From Streptomyces sp. CB02414 (GTDB lineage Bacteria; Actinomycetota; Actinomycetes; Streptomycetales; Streptomycetaceae), in assembly GCF_001905385.1 (NCBI RefSeq), contig NZ_LIPF01000007.1, positions 496,001-560,000 on the forward strand: a stretch of DNA of 64,000 nt, in the 5' to 3' direction. Below the pieces are notes generated by a model that was not told the origin of the DNA, did not search any database, and worked only from the letters and a program-made list of their open reading frames with translations. Of the stretch, positions 8,271 through 16,794 are shown in pieces (positions within the stretch are counted from its first letter, which is position 1; each line of letters starts with the position of its first letter). The translations under genes and the position numbers were made by a program.

Positions 8271-8954
8271 TCAGGGGCGGTCGGGCAGCGCGCCGAGCAC
8301 GGCCCGGTGGACGGCGCGGGCGAGCCTGGCTCCCCACTCGGAGCGGGGGCCGGCGAAGGAGTGGAGCTCGGCATCGTCCCGAGGGGTGCGGGCGGCGACG
8401 CACACGGCGTCCGTGGGAGTGCCGGAGCAGTCGAGGCCCGCGTCCAGCAGCGCCTGCACCTTGGCCTCCGTGGCCGTCATCACCGCGTTGACCAGGGCGG
8501 CGTCGGTCAGCGCGACCGGGAGCGCGGCGACGATGTTGATCGTCCCCGGCGCGGCGACCCCGGGGGCGCCCGCCTCGGGCGAGGCCGCCCACCCGCGCAC
8601 CGAGATGCCCGCGGTCACCACGGCCCGCGCACCGCCGTCCCGCGCACCGGCGTGGGCCGACACGTCGGCGGCCGTCATCAGGCCCACCCCCGGCCCCCGG
8701 ACGCCGGCGTCACGCGCCAGGCCGGCCAGGTGCCGGGCGGGGTCGGTACGCCGGTAGCCGTGCGCCACCTGGGCGTTGAGCACCCACTCGCTCTCGGTGA
8801 TCCCGCCGCCCAGGACGGCGCTGCTGACCGTGCGCCAGCCCGGTCCCAGGCGCCAGAGCAGGGCGTGCAGCCGTTCGCCGTCCTCCACTCGCGTCAGGCA
8901 CTCCGGGGCCGGCAGACGGACTCCGGTACGGGGCTGGGGCAGCAGGGCGGGCAC
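8271..8954 (-). CDS. cbiZ: adenosylcobinamide amidohydrolase
   Basis: CbiZ cleaves the aminopropanol side chain from adenosylcobinamide to give adenosylcobyric acid, so imported corrinoids can be rebuilt into cobalamin. The 227-aa protein has conserved CbiZ blocks, including VSSAVLGGG, GTINIVAALP, TATEAKVQALLDAGLDCSG and GTPTDAV. The frame is open to 9254, but GTG 8954 follows AGGAG and matches the family length. No other cobalamin gene is adjacent, so it appears to be a stand-alone salvage gene here. The assignment is from family motifs. Confidence 0.88.
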   Translation of the reverse strand: MPALLPQPRTGVRLPAPECLTRVEDGERLHALLWRLGPGWRTVSSAVLGGGITESEWVLNAQVAHGYRRTDPARHLAGLARDAGVRGPGVGLMTAADVSAHAGARDGGARAVVTAGISVRGWAASPEAGAPGVAAPGTINIVAALPVALTDAALVNAVMTATEAKVQALLDAGLDCSGTPTDAVCVAARTPRDDAELHSFAGPRSEWGARLARAVHRAVLGALPDRP

Positions 8955-9111
8955 CGGTCGGGACTCCTCGGGACGGTCGGGGTGAACCGGACGATCGTAC
9001 TCGGCTCCGGTCGCCCGGACGGGGCGGTGCCGGGCGGGCGCATTGCGGACCCCGTCCTGGGCACTTTCACTGGACACAACTTCGCCACGAGGCGTCGGAT
9101 CGGAGGCCACG

Positions 9112-9462
9112 ATGCTGTCCCACACCCTGGAGCATGGGGTCCTGGTCATCACGCTGGACCAGGACCCGGGAATCGACGGGCGCGCCGCGCTGACCACGCA
9201 CATCACCAACCTGGTCGACGCGCACAAGCCGACGCCCGTCGTCATCGTCCTCACCGACCGGGCCGGCGGTCCCGCCGCGGTCAGTGCGGTGCTCCGGGCC
9301 CATCAGTGGTGCGGCCGCCTCGGTGTGCTGATGAGCGTCGTCACGCACAGCGCGCCCGTCCGGCGGCTGCTGGACGACAACGCCGACGCCTCCGGCCCGC
9401 GACTGGTGGTGCACGCACGGGTCGACACCGCCATCTCCACCGCGTTCACCGCGGCGGCCTGA
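9112..9462 (+). CDS. STAS-like small protein (possible anti-anti-sigma-type)
   Basis: A 116-aa protein with ATG at 9112, 5 bp after CGGAGG. The alternation of short strands and helices (HGVLVITLDQDPG, then VVIVLTDRAGG, then GRLGVLMSVVTHSAPVRRLLD) resembles a STAS domain of the anti-sigma-antagonist type. The region that would normally hold the phosphorylatable Ser/Thr reads DRAGGPAA and lacks a convincing one. It may be a degenerate or non-phosphorylated STAS protein. The gene stands alone, convergent with hmp. The assignment is tentative. Confidence 0.6.
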   Translation: MLSHTLEHGVLVITLDQDPGIDGRAALTTHITNLVDAHKPTPVVIVLTDRAGGPAAVSAVLRAHQWCGRLGVLMSVVTHSAPVRRLLDDNADASGPRLVVHARVDTAISTAFTAAA

Positions 9463-9487
9463 GGCCCCGGCGCGGGTCCTCGGCCTC

Positions 9488-10684
9488 CTACGGCTGCCCG
9501 AGCCAGAGGTCGGGGCCGAAGACCTCGTAGTGGACGGCCTCGGCCGGCACCCCGCGGCGCAGCAGGTCGCCCCGGACGGCGCGCATGAAGGGCACCGGTC
9601 CGCACAGGTAGGCGGTGAGGCCCGGGGGCAGTTCGAGGCCCGTGACGTCGGCGCGGCCGGCCGCCGCCTCCGGTGCCGCGTCGCCGGGCTCCTCGTACCA
9701 CAGGTGGAGCCGGGCGCCGGGCAGTGCCCGTACGAGGTCGAGGTGTTCCTGCCGGTGGGGGTGGTCGGCGGGGCTCCGGTCGGCGTGGACGACGGTCACC
9801 GGGCGGGTGGAGCCGGTGGCCGCCAGGTGGTCCAGCATGGCCAGTACGGGGGTGACGCCGATTCCGGCCGAGGCGAGCAGCAGGGGGCCGTCGTCCTCCG
9901 CGAGCGCCAGGTCGCCGAAGGGCGCGGAGACGGTGAGGACGTCGCCCGGACGGGCGTGCGTGTGGAGCCAGGAGGAGACCTCACCCTCGGGCCGTCCGTC
10001 GCCCTGGACGCGTTTGACGGTGATCCGCCAGTCGGTCCGGCCCGGTGCCGCGGACAGGCTGTACTGGCGGATCTGCCGGGAGCCGTCGGGCAGCGAGGAC
10101 CGCACGCTGACGTACTGGCCGGGAAGGAACGGCCGCGTCGGGCGGCCGTCGGCGGGCCGCAGTACCAGGGAGACCGCGTCGGGGGTCTCCTCGCGCCGTC
10201 CGGTGATCTCCATGGGGCGCCAGACCTCACCCTCGGCGACGCCCGCCTCCTGGTAGAGACGGCTCTCGACGGCCACGAGCGCGTTGGCCATCAGCCAGTA
10301 CACCTCGTCCCAGGCCGCGGCGACCTCCGGGGTGACGGCGTCGCCGAGCACCTCCGCGATCGCGGCGAACAGATGGCGGTGGACGATCTTGTACTGGTCG
10401 GAGGTGATACCGAGGGAGGCGTGCTTGTGCGCGATCCGGGAGAGCAGCGCGTCCGGGCGGGCGTCGGGGCTCTCCAGCAGCATGCCGGCGAACGCGGCGA
10501 TGGAGCCGGCCAGGGCCCGCTGCTGCTCCCCGCTGGCCTGGTTCCCGCGGTTGAACAAGTCCCGCAGCAGCTCGGGGTGGGCGTCGAACAGCTTCCGGTA
10601 GAACAGCGTGGTGATGTCACCTATGGCCGCTCCCACCGCCGGGAGGGACGCACGGACCACGGGGACCGACTGTTCGGAGAGCAC
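9488..10684 (-). CDS. hmp: flavohemoprotein, nitric oxide dioxygenase
   Basis: A three-domain cytoplasmic enzyme of 398 aa that oxidises NO to nitrate with O2 and NAD(P)H. The globin domain (1-140) has Tyr29 (B10) and proximal His88 in AHKHASLG. The FAD domain (about 150-255) has the RQYSLS motif, and the NAD domain (about 260-398) has GIGVTPVLAML and ends in EVFGPDLW. An NsrR operator lies 12-34 bp upstream of the start, and nsrR is the next gene upstream. This matches the S. coelicolor nsrR-hmpA1 arrangement, where NsrR represses hmpA1 until NO destroys its iron-sulfur cluster. Confidence 0.96.
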   Translation of the reverse strand: MLSEQSVPVVRASLPAVGAAIGDITTLFYRKLFDAHPELLRDLFNRGNQASGEQQRALAGSIAAFAGMLLESPDARPDALLSRIAHKHASLGITSDQYKIVHRHLFAAIAEVLGDAVTPEVAAAWDEVYWLMANALVAVESRLYQEAGVAEGEVWRPMEITGRREETPDAVSLVLRPADGRPTRPFLPGQYVSVRSSLPDGSRQIRQYSLSAAPGRTDWRITVKRVQGDGRPEGEVSSWLHTHARPGDVLTVSAPFGDLALAEDDGPLLLASAGIGVTPVLAMLDHLAATGSTRPVTVVHADRSPADHPHRQEHLDLVRALPGARLHLWYEEPGDAAPEAAAGRADVTGLELPPGLTAYLCGPVPFMRAVRGDLLRRGVPAEAVHYEVFGPDLWLGQP

Positions 10685-10695
10685 AGCGACTCCTT

Positions 10696-10718
10696 AATTG
10701 GTAGATGATATTCGTGTT
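10696..10718. promoter_or_regulatory. NsrR operator of hmp
   Basis: Read toward hmp the 23-bp element is AACACGAATATCATC plus TACCAATT, an imperfect dyad of the type bound by Streptomyces [4Fe-4S] NsrR. It is conspicuously AT-rich for this genome and overlaps where the promoter should be. Repression in the absence of NO is expected from the known system. Confidence 0.85.
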
Positions 10719-10773
10719 TTGAAGCAGGCCTACGTCGAGACGGGCCGACCGGCCTGCGACGACAGACCGGCGC

Positions 10774-11220
10774 TCACCCCGAGGGGCGGTCCGTCAGGCC
10801 GATCAGGACCGGGCCGGTGGGCGAGGCCACCAGGTCGGCGACGGTCAACGGGTCGAGCGAGGCGTAGAAGGCCTCCTGGGCGTCCCGCAGCGCCCTGCGC
10901 AGCCGGCAGGCCGCGCGCAGCGGGCAGGGCGGGTCGTCCTCGCAGGCGACCACCTCGCCGTCCCCTTCGAGTTCGCGCACCAGCCGGCCCACGGAGGCCT
11001 GCCGCCCCGGGCCGGTCAGAGTCAGACCGCCGCCCCGGCCGCGTCGCGCCTCCACGACACCGAGGTGCTGGAGACGGGTGACGGCCTTGGCCACGTGCGT
11101 GTACGGCACGCCCATGACCTCGGCCACCTCACGGGTGGTCAGCGGGTCATCGCCGTCTTTCACGACCGCCAGGCGCATGACCGAACGCAGCGCCAGGTCG
11201 GTGAACTTCGTCAGCCGCAC
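10774..11220 (-). CDS. nsrR: NO-sensing Rrf2-family repressor NsrR ([4Fe-4S])
   Basis: A 148-aa Rrf2 regulator starting at GTG 11220 (VRLTKFTDLALRSVMRLAV); an earlier ATG at 11292 adds an unlikely leader running through its own operator. The winged helix includes REVAEVMGVPYTHVAKAVTR. The cluster ligands are Cys93, Cys99 and Cys105, exactly the spacing and numbering of S. coelicolor NsrR, and Asp8 is also present. That protein binds DNA as a [4Fe-4S] dimer and loses binding when NO nitrosylates the cluster. A related 23-bp element lies just upstream, implying autoregulation, and hmp is downstream. Confidence 0.95.
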   Translation of the reverse strand: MRLTKFTDLALRSVMRLAVVKDGDDPLTTREVAEVMGVPYTHVAKAVTRLQHLGVVEARRGRGGGLTLTGPGRQASVGRLVRELEGDGEVVACEDDPPCPLRAACRLRRALRDAQEAFYASLDPLTVADLVASPTGPVLIGLTDRPSG

Positions 11221-11236
11221 AGCCCGGACGCTATCA

Positions 11237-11259
11237 AATGCGCATGTTAGATTCGCATT
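11237..11259. promoter_or_regulatory. probable NsrR operator upstream of nsrR
   Basis: AATGCG-N11-CGCATT is a 23-bp dyad ending 17 bp upstream of the nsrR GTG. Its spacing equals that of the hmp operator, and it includes ATTCG/CGAAT as in that site. It probably mediates NsrR autoregulation, and it lies 60-82 bp upstream of the divergent cupin gene, which might share control. Confidence 0.7.
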
Positions 11260-11318
11260 CACTGGGGGCCATGATCTTGTGGAACGCGTCACGGGACGCG
11301 CGAGGAGGGTGACTTCGG

Positions 11319-11744
11319 ATGGCAGCGGACGACGACGGCTCCCCGGCGGACGGCACTCCCCTCCCCCGGGTCCTGTGCGACACGGCGGAGCTCCTGTCGC
11401 TCGGCGACGACGCGGCGGCCGGCGCCCTGTGGAGGCTCGCCGAGCCGGGGCGGCAGCTCGACGCCAACGTCGTCCGCGTCCCGGCGGGCGGACGGGTCGG
11501 CACGCACACCGAGCCGGACCTCGACGTCCTGCTGCTGGTCCTGGACGGAACGGCGGACCTCGTCCGCGCCGACGGCGAGCGCCCGCTGCGGGCGGGCGCC
11601 CTCACCTGGCTGCCCCACGGCTCGGCACGGGGCGTCGCCGCGGGCCCGGACGGCGTGACGTACCTGACCGTGCACCGGCGGCGCCCCGGCATGCGGATCC
11701 AGCCGCCGGACGCCGCCGGGCGGCTGCGTCCCGGCGGCGCCTGA
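11319..11744 (+). CDS. cupin-domain protein
   Basis: A 141-aa single-domain cupin. The first cupin block appears as GGRVGTHTEPDLDVLLLVLDG (residues about 56-77) with His and Glu in metal-ligand positions; the second block near PLRAGALTWLPHGSARG ends the barrel. It may be an iron- or other metal-binding stress protein or oxygenase. It is divergent from nsrR across an NsrR-like element and convergent with an ABC transporter. Substrate unknown. Confidence 0.75.
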   Translation: MAADDDGSPADGTPLPRVLCDTAELLSLGDDAAAGALWRLAEPGRQLDANVVRVPAGGRVGTHTEPDLDVLLLVLDGTADLVRADGERPLRAGALTWLPHGSARGVAAGPDGVTYLTVHRRRPGMRIQPPDAAGRLRPGGA

Positions 11745-11754
11745 GCCCGCGTCA

Positions 11755-12435
11755 TCAAGCCGCGGTGGGCAGGCCGAGGCGGCCGTCGTGCACCTCGGTG
11801 ACCCGGTCGGCCGCGGCCAGATGGGCGTGGTCGTGGGTGACCAGCACGGTGGCCGTGCCGCGCTCCCGGGTGAGGCGGGTGATCAGGCCGAGGACGGCGG
11901 CGCCCCGCTCGTGGTCGAGGGCGCTGGTGGGTTCGTCGACGAGCAGCACACCGGGGTCGTTCATCAGGGCGCGGGCGATGTTGACGCGCTGGCGCTGGCC
12001 GCCGGAGAGCTGGTGGGGGCGGCGGTCGGCCCGGTCCGCCAGGCCGACCGCGTCGAGGAGGTCCAGCGCCCGGCCCCGGGCGGCGCGCGCCCGGCGCCCG
12101 TCGATGTGGGCCATCACCTGGAGTTGCTCGGCCGCGGTCAGGGACGGCAGCAGGTTGGGCTGCTGGAAGACGATGCCGATCCGGTGCCGGCGCAGGTCGG
12201 TCAGTTCCGCGCGGCTCATCCCGGTGGTGTCGGCGCCGTCCACGGTGACCGTGCCGGAGTCGGGCGTGATGAGGGTCGCGGCCACGGCCAGCAGGCTGGA
12301 CTTGCCGGAGCCGGAGGGCCCGATGACGGCGGTCAGGCGGCCACTCGGGACCTCCAGGGTGACGCGGTCGAGGGCGGTCAGCCGGCTGTCGCCGTCGGGG
12401 TAGGTGAGGGTGATGTCGGTCAGGCGCAGGCTCAT
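11755..12435 (-). CDS. ABC transporter ATP-binding protein (LolD/MacB type)
   Basis: A 226-aa ATPase with Walker A GPSGSGKSS, the Q-loop in FQQPNLLP, signature LSGGQRQRV, Walker B VLLVDEPT and the H-switch VTHDH. The length and motifs fit the LolD/MacB/FtsE-like class that partners FtsX-fold permeases in efflux or envelope stress. It starts within the stop of the permease gene (ATGA overlap), so the two are translationally coupled. The substrate is unknown. Confidence 0.92.
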   Translation of the reverse strand: MSLRLTDITLTYPDGDSRLTALDRVTLEVPSGRLTAVIGPSGSGKSSLLAVAATLITPDSGTVTVDGADTTGMSRAELTDLRRHRIGIVFQQPNLLPSLTAAEQLQVMAHIDGRRARAARGRALDLLDAVGLADRADRRPHQLSGGQRQRVNIARALMNDPGVLLVDEPTSALDHERGAAVLGLITRLTRERGTATVLVTHDHAHLAAADRVTEVHDGRLGLPTAA

Positions 12436-13520
12436 CGGGCGCTCCCCAGGGCGGTCAGCGGGTCGACGGAGGTGATACGGCGGACGGCGAGGCCCGCCCC
12501 GAGGCCGCCGAGCAGGATCATCACGGCGGCGGGGACGAGGACGGTGGCGGGGGTGAGGACGAAGGGGACGGCCGAGCCGGACACCGCGGCGCCGATCGCG
12601 ACCGCGGCGGCGGTACCCACGAGGGTGCCGCCGGCCAGCAGCACGACGGCCTGGCCGAGCGCGTCGCGCAGCAGGGCGCCGGTGGTGGCGCCCAGTGCCT
12701 TCAGCACCGCGATGTCAGCGCCGCGCTGGATCGTCCACACGGTGAAGAAGGCACCGATCACCAGGGCCGAGATGGCGAAGAGGAAGCCGCGCATCAGCTG
12801 CAGCGAGCCGTTCTCGGAGGTGTACGAGCCGATCGCGGAGAGCGACTCGTCCTTGGTCACGGTCTCGGTGCCCGCCGCGCGGTCCGTCGCCGCGAGGTCG
12901 GCACCGGAGGCGGTGTCGAGGGCGATCACCGTCGCGGCGGGCCCGTCGGCGCCGCCGGTGGGCGGGGCGACGGACTGCCATGTGCTGAGGCTCGTCCACA
13001 CCACGGGCGTATGGCTGAAGGAGACGTCGTGGCCGGTGACGGCGACGGTCAGCCGCCGGCCGGCGAGCGCCACGGTGCCGCCCTCGCGCACCCCGAGTTC
13101 CTCGGCCACCGAGTCCGGCATCAGTACCGTACGGTCGTCGACGCGGCCGCCGCCGGGCACCAGGCCCGAGCCGGGCTCGACGCCGAAGACGGACACGCCG
13201 GTGCTGCGGTCGCCCGCGGTGGCCCGGGTGGTGGTGATGCCCAGCGGCTCGGCGCTGCGGACGCCGGGCGCCTGGGCCCACCGGCGCCACTGGTCCTCGG
13301 TCACGGAGGAGTTCGCGTACGACAGGTCCTGGCCGTCGCTCGGTGCGGCGAAGGCGATCCGGCCGGCGGGCAGGGACGTGACGGCGGAGATGTTCTCCCG
13401 GGCCAGGCCGGCGGTGAGGCCGGACAGCAGTCCGACCAGCAGGGTGATCAGTACGACGACGCCGCCCATCAGGGCGAAGCGCCCCTTGGCGAACGTCAGG
13501 TCTCTCAAGGCGACAAACAC
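12432..13520 (-). CDS. ABC transporter permease, FtsX-like
   Basis: A 362-aa permease starting at GTG 13520 (VFVALRDLTFAKGRFALMGG). One N-terminal membrane helix (ALMGGVVVLITLLVGLLSG) is followed by a large extracytoplasmic MacB-type domain (about 45-235). Three C-terminal helices then carry the FtsX fold, ending RRITSVDPLTALG, a typical terminal coupling motif. It is first gene of a pair with the ATPase and divergent from a NarL-type two-component system, which may control it. Likely an exporter of a peptide, antibiotic or lipid; not determinable here. Confidence 0.9.
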   Translation of the reverse strand: MFVALRDLTFAKGRFALMGGVVVLITLLVGLLSGLTAGLARENISAVTSLPAGRIAFAAPSDGQDLSYANSSVTEDQWRRWAQAPGVRSAEPLGITTTRATAGDRSTGVSVFGVEPGSGLVPGGGRVDDRTVLMPDSVAEELGVREGGTVALAGRRLTVAVTGHDVSFSHTPVVWTSLSTWQSVAPPTGGADGPAATVIALDTASGADLAATDRAAGTETVTKDESLSAIGSYTSENGSLQLMRGFLFAISALVIGAFFTVWTIQRGADIAVLKALGATTGALLRDALGQAVVLLAGGTLVGTAAAVAIGAAVSGSAVPFVLTPATVLVPAAVMILLGGLGAGLAVRRITSVDPLTALGSAR

Positions 13521-13715
13521 GTCTTCGCCCGGCCTTTCGACAACGGTGGGAGGGTGGAACAACCGCCGGAGTACCGGCGAGGAGTCCACCGTCGCCGTTC
13601 GGCGGCCCTGAGGGCATCGCTCCTGGGCGGGCACTTCCGGAGCCGAAGGGTGCGGTGGGACTTGCAACTTTCGGCAGATGCCCGGCCCCGGCACGGTCCG
13701 TACGCTGGAACGATC

Positions 13716-15329
13716 GTGAACGCGCTGACTCCCACCTCCCGGGCCCTGACCTGGAGCCTGCACCTGCTCGTGGCCGGCCTGCTCGCCCTTCCGGCGGTGC
13801 GGGCGGTGGCGGACGACCGGCCGCACGCACCCGCCGTCGTCCTGGTGGCCGCGGTGGTGGGCGTGGTGTACGCCCTGGGCCCCGCGCTCGAATCCGTCCG
13901 TTCGTCGCGCCGTGCGGCCGCGCTGTGGCTGGGCGCGGTCGGCGCGGTGTGGCTCGCGCTGCTGGCGCTGTCCGCGGAGGGGGTGTGGCTGGCGTTCCCG
14001 CTGTACTTCCTCCAGCTCCATCTGCTCTCCCGCCGGGCCGGGCTGACCGCGGTCGTCGCCACGGCGGCCGCGGCGATCGCGGCGTTCGCCGCCCACCAGG
14101 GCACGTTCTCGGCGGCCACCGTGATCGGCCCGGGGCTCGGGGCCGCCGTGGCCGTGGCGGTGGTGTGGGGCTACCAGGCGCTGTACCGCGAGAGCGAGGA
14201 GCGGCGGCGGCTCATCGAGGAGCTCACGGTCACCCGCGCCGACCTGGCCGAGGCCCAGCGGGCCGCGGGGGTGCTGGAGGAACGCGAACGCCTGGCCCGG
14301 GAGATCCACGACACCCTCGCCCAGGGCCTGTCCAGCATCCAGTTGCTGCTGCGCGCCGCCGAGCGGACCCTGCCCGAGGGGCCGGGGCCCGCCACCACCT
14401 ACGTGGGCCAGGCCCGCCAGGCCGCGCTGGACAATCTCGCCGAGGCCCGCCGGCTCGTCGCCGCGCTCGCCCCGCCCGCCCTGGACGACACCACGCTCGC
14501 CGACGCGCTGGAGCGCCTGTGCGCCACCGCGACCGACCGGCACCGTCTCGACGTCCGTTTCCGCCTCACCGGCCGGCCGCACCCGCTGTCCACCGCGCAG
14601 GAGGTCGCCCTGCTGCGCGTCGCGCAGTCGGCGCTGGCCAACACGGTCGGGCACGCCCGGGCCGGAAAGGCCGAGGTGACCCTGGCCTACCTCGACGACT
14701 GCGTCACCCTGGGCGTCACCGACAACGGGGTGGGTTTCGATCCCGGCGCCGTCTCCGCGCCCGGCCCGGACGGCGGCGGCTTCGGTCTGCCGGCGATGCG
14801 GGCCCGCGTGCACGCCCTGCACGGCACGCTCACCGTCGAGTCCGCCCACGGGTACGGCACCGCACTCTCCGCGCGCGTCCCGCTCGAAGCCGCGCCCGGT
14901 CCCACGTCCGATCCCGAACCGGCACCCGCGCCCGGCCCCGAGACCGCAGCCAAGCCCAAGCAGACACCCGAGCCCGGCCCCGCGCCTGCACCCGCACCCG
15001 AAACCGCACCGGCACCCGCACCCGGCCCCGAGACCGCAGCCCAACCCAGGCAGACACCCGGGCCCGCCTCCACACCCGAGCCCGCACCCGATCCCGAACC
15101 TGCACCCGCACCCGGCCCCGAGACCGCAGCCAAACCCAGGCAGACACCCGGGCCCGCCTCCACACCCGAGCCCGCACCCGATCCCGAACCTGCACCCGGC
15201 CCCGACACCGCAGCCAAACCCAAGCAGACACCCGAGCCCGGCCCCGCGCCTGCCCTCGCACCCGAAACCGCACCCGAGCCCGCGCCTGCACCCGCACCCG
15301 CACCCGACGACCCCGAGGCACACCCGTGA
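13716..15329 (+). CDS. NarL-family sensor histidine kinase with Pro/Ala/Glu repeat tail
   Basis: A 537-aa membrane kinase starting at GTG 13716. The N-terminal part has about five membrane segments (10-155). The HisKA_3 domain has EREIHDT-type sequence with phospho-acceptor His198 (LAREIHDTLAQG). The ATPase domain has N-box LANTVGHA, D-box DNGVGFD and G-box GGGFGLPAMRAR. The canonical kinase ends near residue 390. It is followed by about 145 residues of low-complexity Pro/Ala/Glu repeats, absent from most family members. The stop overlaps the GTG of the response regulator (GTGA), so both are made together. It is divergent from an ABC exporter pair that is a natural target. Confidence 0.92.
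   Translation: MNALTPTSRALTWSLHLLVAGLLALPAVRAVADDRPHAPAVVLVAAVVGVVYALGPALESVRSSRRAAALWLGAVGAVWLALLALSAEGVWLAFPLYFLQLHLLSRRAGLTAVVATAAAAIAAFAAHQGTFSAATVIGPGLGAAVAVAVVWGYQALYRESEERRRLIEELTVTRADLAEAQRAAGVLEERERLAREIHDTLAQGLSSIQLLLRAAERTLPEGPGPATTYVGQARQAALDNLAEARRLVAALAPPALDDTTLADALERLCATATDRHRLDVRFRLTGRPHPLSTAQEVALLRVAQSALANTVGHARAGKAEVTLAYLDDCVTLGVTDNGVGFDPGAVSAPGPDGGGFGLPAMRARVHALHGTLTVESAHGYGTALSARVPLEAAPGPTSDPEPAPAPGPETAAKPKQTPEPGPAPAPAPETAPAPAPGPETAAQPRQTPGPASTPEPAPDPEPAPAPGPETAAKPRQTPGPASTPEPAPDPEPAPGPDTAAKPKQTPEPGPAPALAPETAPEPAPAPAPAPDDPEAHP
14934..15326 (+). repeat. coding minisatellite in the kinase tail
   Basis: Four tandem units begin at 14934, 15024, 15114 and 15198, of 90, 90, 84 and about 129 bp. 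Each starts GGCCCCGA and encodes GP(E/D)TAA(K/Q)P(K/R)QTP followed by Pro/Ala/Glu-rich sequence. Unit lengths are multiples of three, so the reading frame is kept. Units 1 and 4, and units 2 and 3, are closest to each other, implying past duplication. Confidence 0.9.
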
Positions 15330-15970
15330 CCGAGACCGCCCCGACGCCGATCCGTCTGTTGCTCGCCGACGACCACCCCGTCGTCCGCGCGGGGCTGCGC
15401 GCGGTGCTGGAGACCGAGGACGGCATCACCGTGGCCGCCGAGGCGGCGACCGCCGAGGAGGCCGTCGCCCGGGCGGGCCGGGGCGACATCGACGTGGTGC
15501 TGATGGACCTGCGGTTCGGCGGGGGCATGGGCGGCGCGGAGGCCACGGCCGCGATCACCGCGCGGGCGGGCGCGCCGCGCGTCCTGATCGTCACGACGTA
15601 CGACACCGACGCCGACACCCTGCCCGCCATCGAGGCCGGCGCCACCGGCTACCTGCTCAAGGACGCGCCGCCCGAGGACCTCGCGGCGGCGGTGCGCACC
15701 GCGGCCGCGGGCCGCACCGCGCTCGCGCCGACGGTCGCGGACCGGCTGATGACGCGCCTGCGGGAGCCGCACACCTCGCTGACCCGCCGTGAGACCGAGG
15801 TCCTGTCCCTGGTAGCCGAGGGCCTGTCCAACCAGCACATCGCCGCCCGGCTCCAGCTGACCGAGGGCACCGTCAAGTCACACCTCGCCCGCGTCTACAC
15901 CAAGCTGGACGTCGACTCGCGCACCGCCGCGGTCGCCGCCGCCACGGCCCTCGGCCTGATCCGGCGCTGA
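15326..15970 (+). CDS. NarL/LuxR-family response regulator
   Basis: A 214-aa two-domain regulator. The receiver (1-125) has acidic residues Asp15/Asp16, phospho-acceptor Asp61 in VVLMDLRF and Lys in GYLLKDA. The C-terminal LuxR helix-turn-helix (about 148-210) has TRRETEVLSLVAEGLSN and EGTVKSHLARVYTKL. It is coupled to the upstream histidine kinase by a GTGA overlap, so they form a cognate pair. It may control the divergent FtsX-type ABC transporter; its DNA site is not identified. Confidence 0.95.
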   Translation: MTETAPTPIRLLLADDHPVVRAGLRAVLETEDGITVAAEAATAEEAVARAGRGDIDVVLMDLRFGGGMGGAEATAAITARAGAPRVLIVTTYDTDADTLPAIEAGATGYLLKDAPPEDLAAAVRTAAAGRTALAPTVADRLMTRLREPHTSLTRRETEVLSLVAEGLSNQHIAARLQLTEGTVKSHLARVYTKLDVDSRTAAVAAATALGLIRR

Positions 15971-16052
15971 GCCGGACCGGGAGTCCTCGCCGGCCCGCGG
16001 TTGTCTTCCGGCGCTTCGTGGGAACCCTTGCACGGAGCGAGGAGGAGGCGGC

Positions 16053-16745
16053 ATGGACGACTGGCGCGGGTTCGCCGAGCAGATGGCGTCGCTGGCGCGC
16101 GATCTCCTGGCGCAGGAGTCGGTGAACGACACACTGAAGCGGATCACCTTCTCCGCGACGGAACTGGTGGAGGGCTGCGACGCCGCGGGCATCCTCATCC
16201 TGCGCGGCAACCAGGTGCAGTCCCTCGCCCCGACCGACCAGGTGGTCGTCGACAGCGACGAACTCCAGGGGCGCGTCGGCGAGGGCCCGTGCTTCGACGC
16301 CGCGCGGACCGCCGAGGGGCAGCGGCAGTTCCGGATCGCCGACTTCACCGACCAGGCACGGCGCTGGCCCAAGTACGTTCCCGAGGCCCGCAAGCTGAAT
16401 CTGGGCAGCATGATGGGGTTCCTGCTGTTCACCGAGGACGAGGACCTCGGGGCACTCAATCTCTACTCCTTCAGGCCCGGGGCGTTCACGGCGGCCAGTG
16501 AGACGGCGGGCTGGCTGCTCGCCTCGCACGCCGCGGTCGCCTTCTCCAGTGCCCGTACGCACGCCCAGCTGCAGCAGGCCATCGGCACCCGGCACACCAT
16601 CGGTGAGGCGATGGGCATCCTGATGGGCAGGCACCGCATCACCGAGGACCAGGCCTTCGCCACACTGCGCAGGTACTCGCAGGACCACAACGTGAAGCTC
16701 CGCGAGGTCGCCCGCCGGGTGGTCGAGGAGGGCGGCCTGTCCTGA
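16053..16745 (+). CDS. GAF and ANTAR domain regulator
   Basis: A 230-aa protein. The GAF sensor domain covers about residues 15-160 (GRVGEGPCFDAARTAE is typical). The ANTAR RNA-binding domain follows at about 170-225, with the conserved IGEAMGILMGRHRITEDQAF. ANTAR proteins bind paired RNA hairpins to prevent transcription termination. A GAF input suggests control by a small molecule or redox signal. It is monocistronic, with AGCGAGGAGG-type ribosome site upstream, downstream of the two-component pair but unrelated by overlap. The RNA target is unknown. Confidence 0.9.
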   Translation: MDDWRGFAEQMASLARDLLAQESVNDTLKRITFSATELVEGCDAAGILILRGNQVQSLAPTDQVVVDSDELQGRVGEGPCFDAARTAEGQRQFRIADFTDQARRWPKYVPEARKLNLGSMMGFLLFTEDEDLGALNLYSFRPGAFTAASETAGWLLASHAAVAFSSARTHAQLQQAIGTRHTIGEAMGILMGRHRITEDQAFATLRRYSQDHNVKLREVARRVVEEGGLS

Positions 16746-16794
16746 GCCGGCACCGGATGGCGTACCGCTCCGCCCCGGCGGGCACACGACAGCG

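Noticed and set aside
12432..15323. Very long reverse-strand frame over the permease and histidine kinase
   Set aside because: The 963-codon frame is an artefact of GC-rich periodic codons. Only its C-terminal third (the permease) has real motifs; the rest shadows the kinase and its repeat tail.
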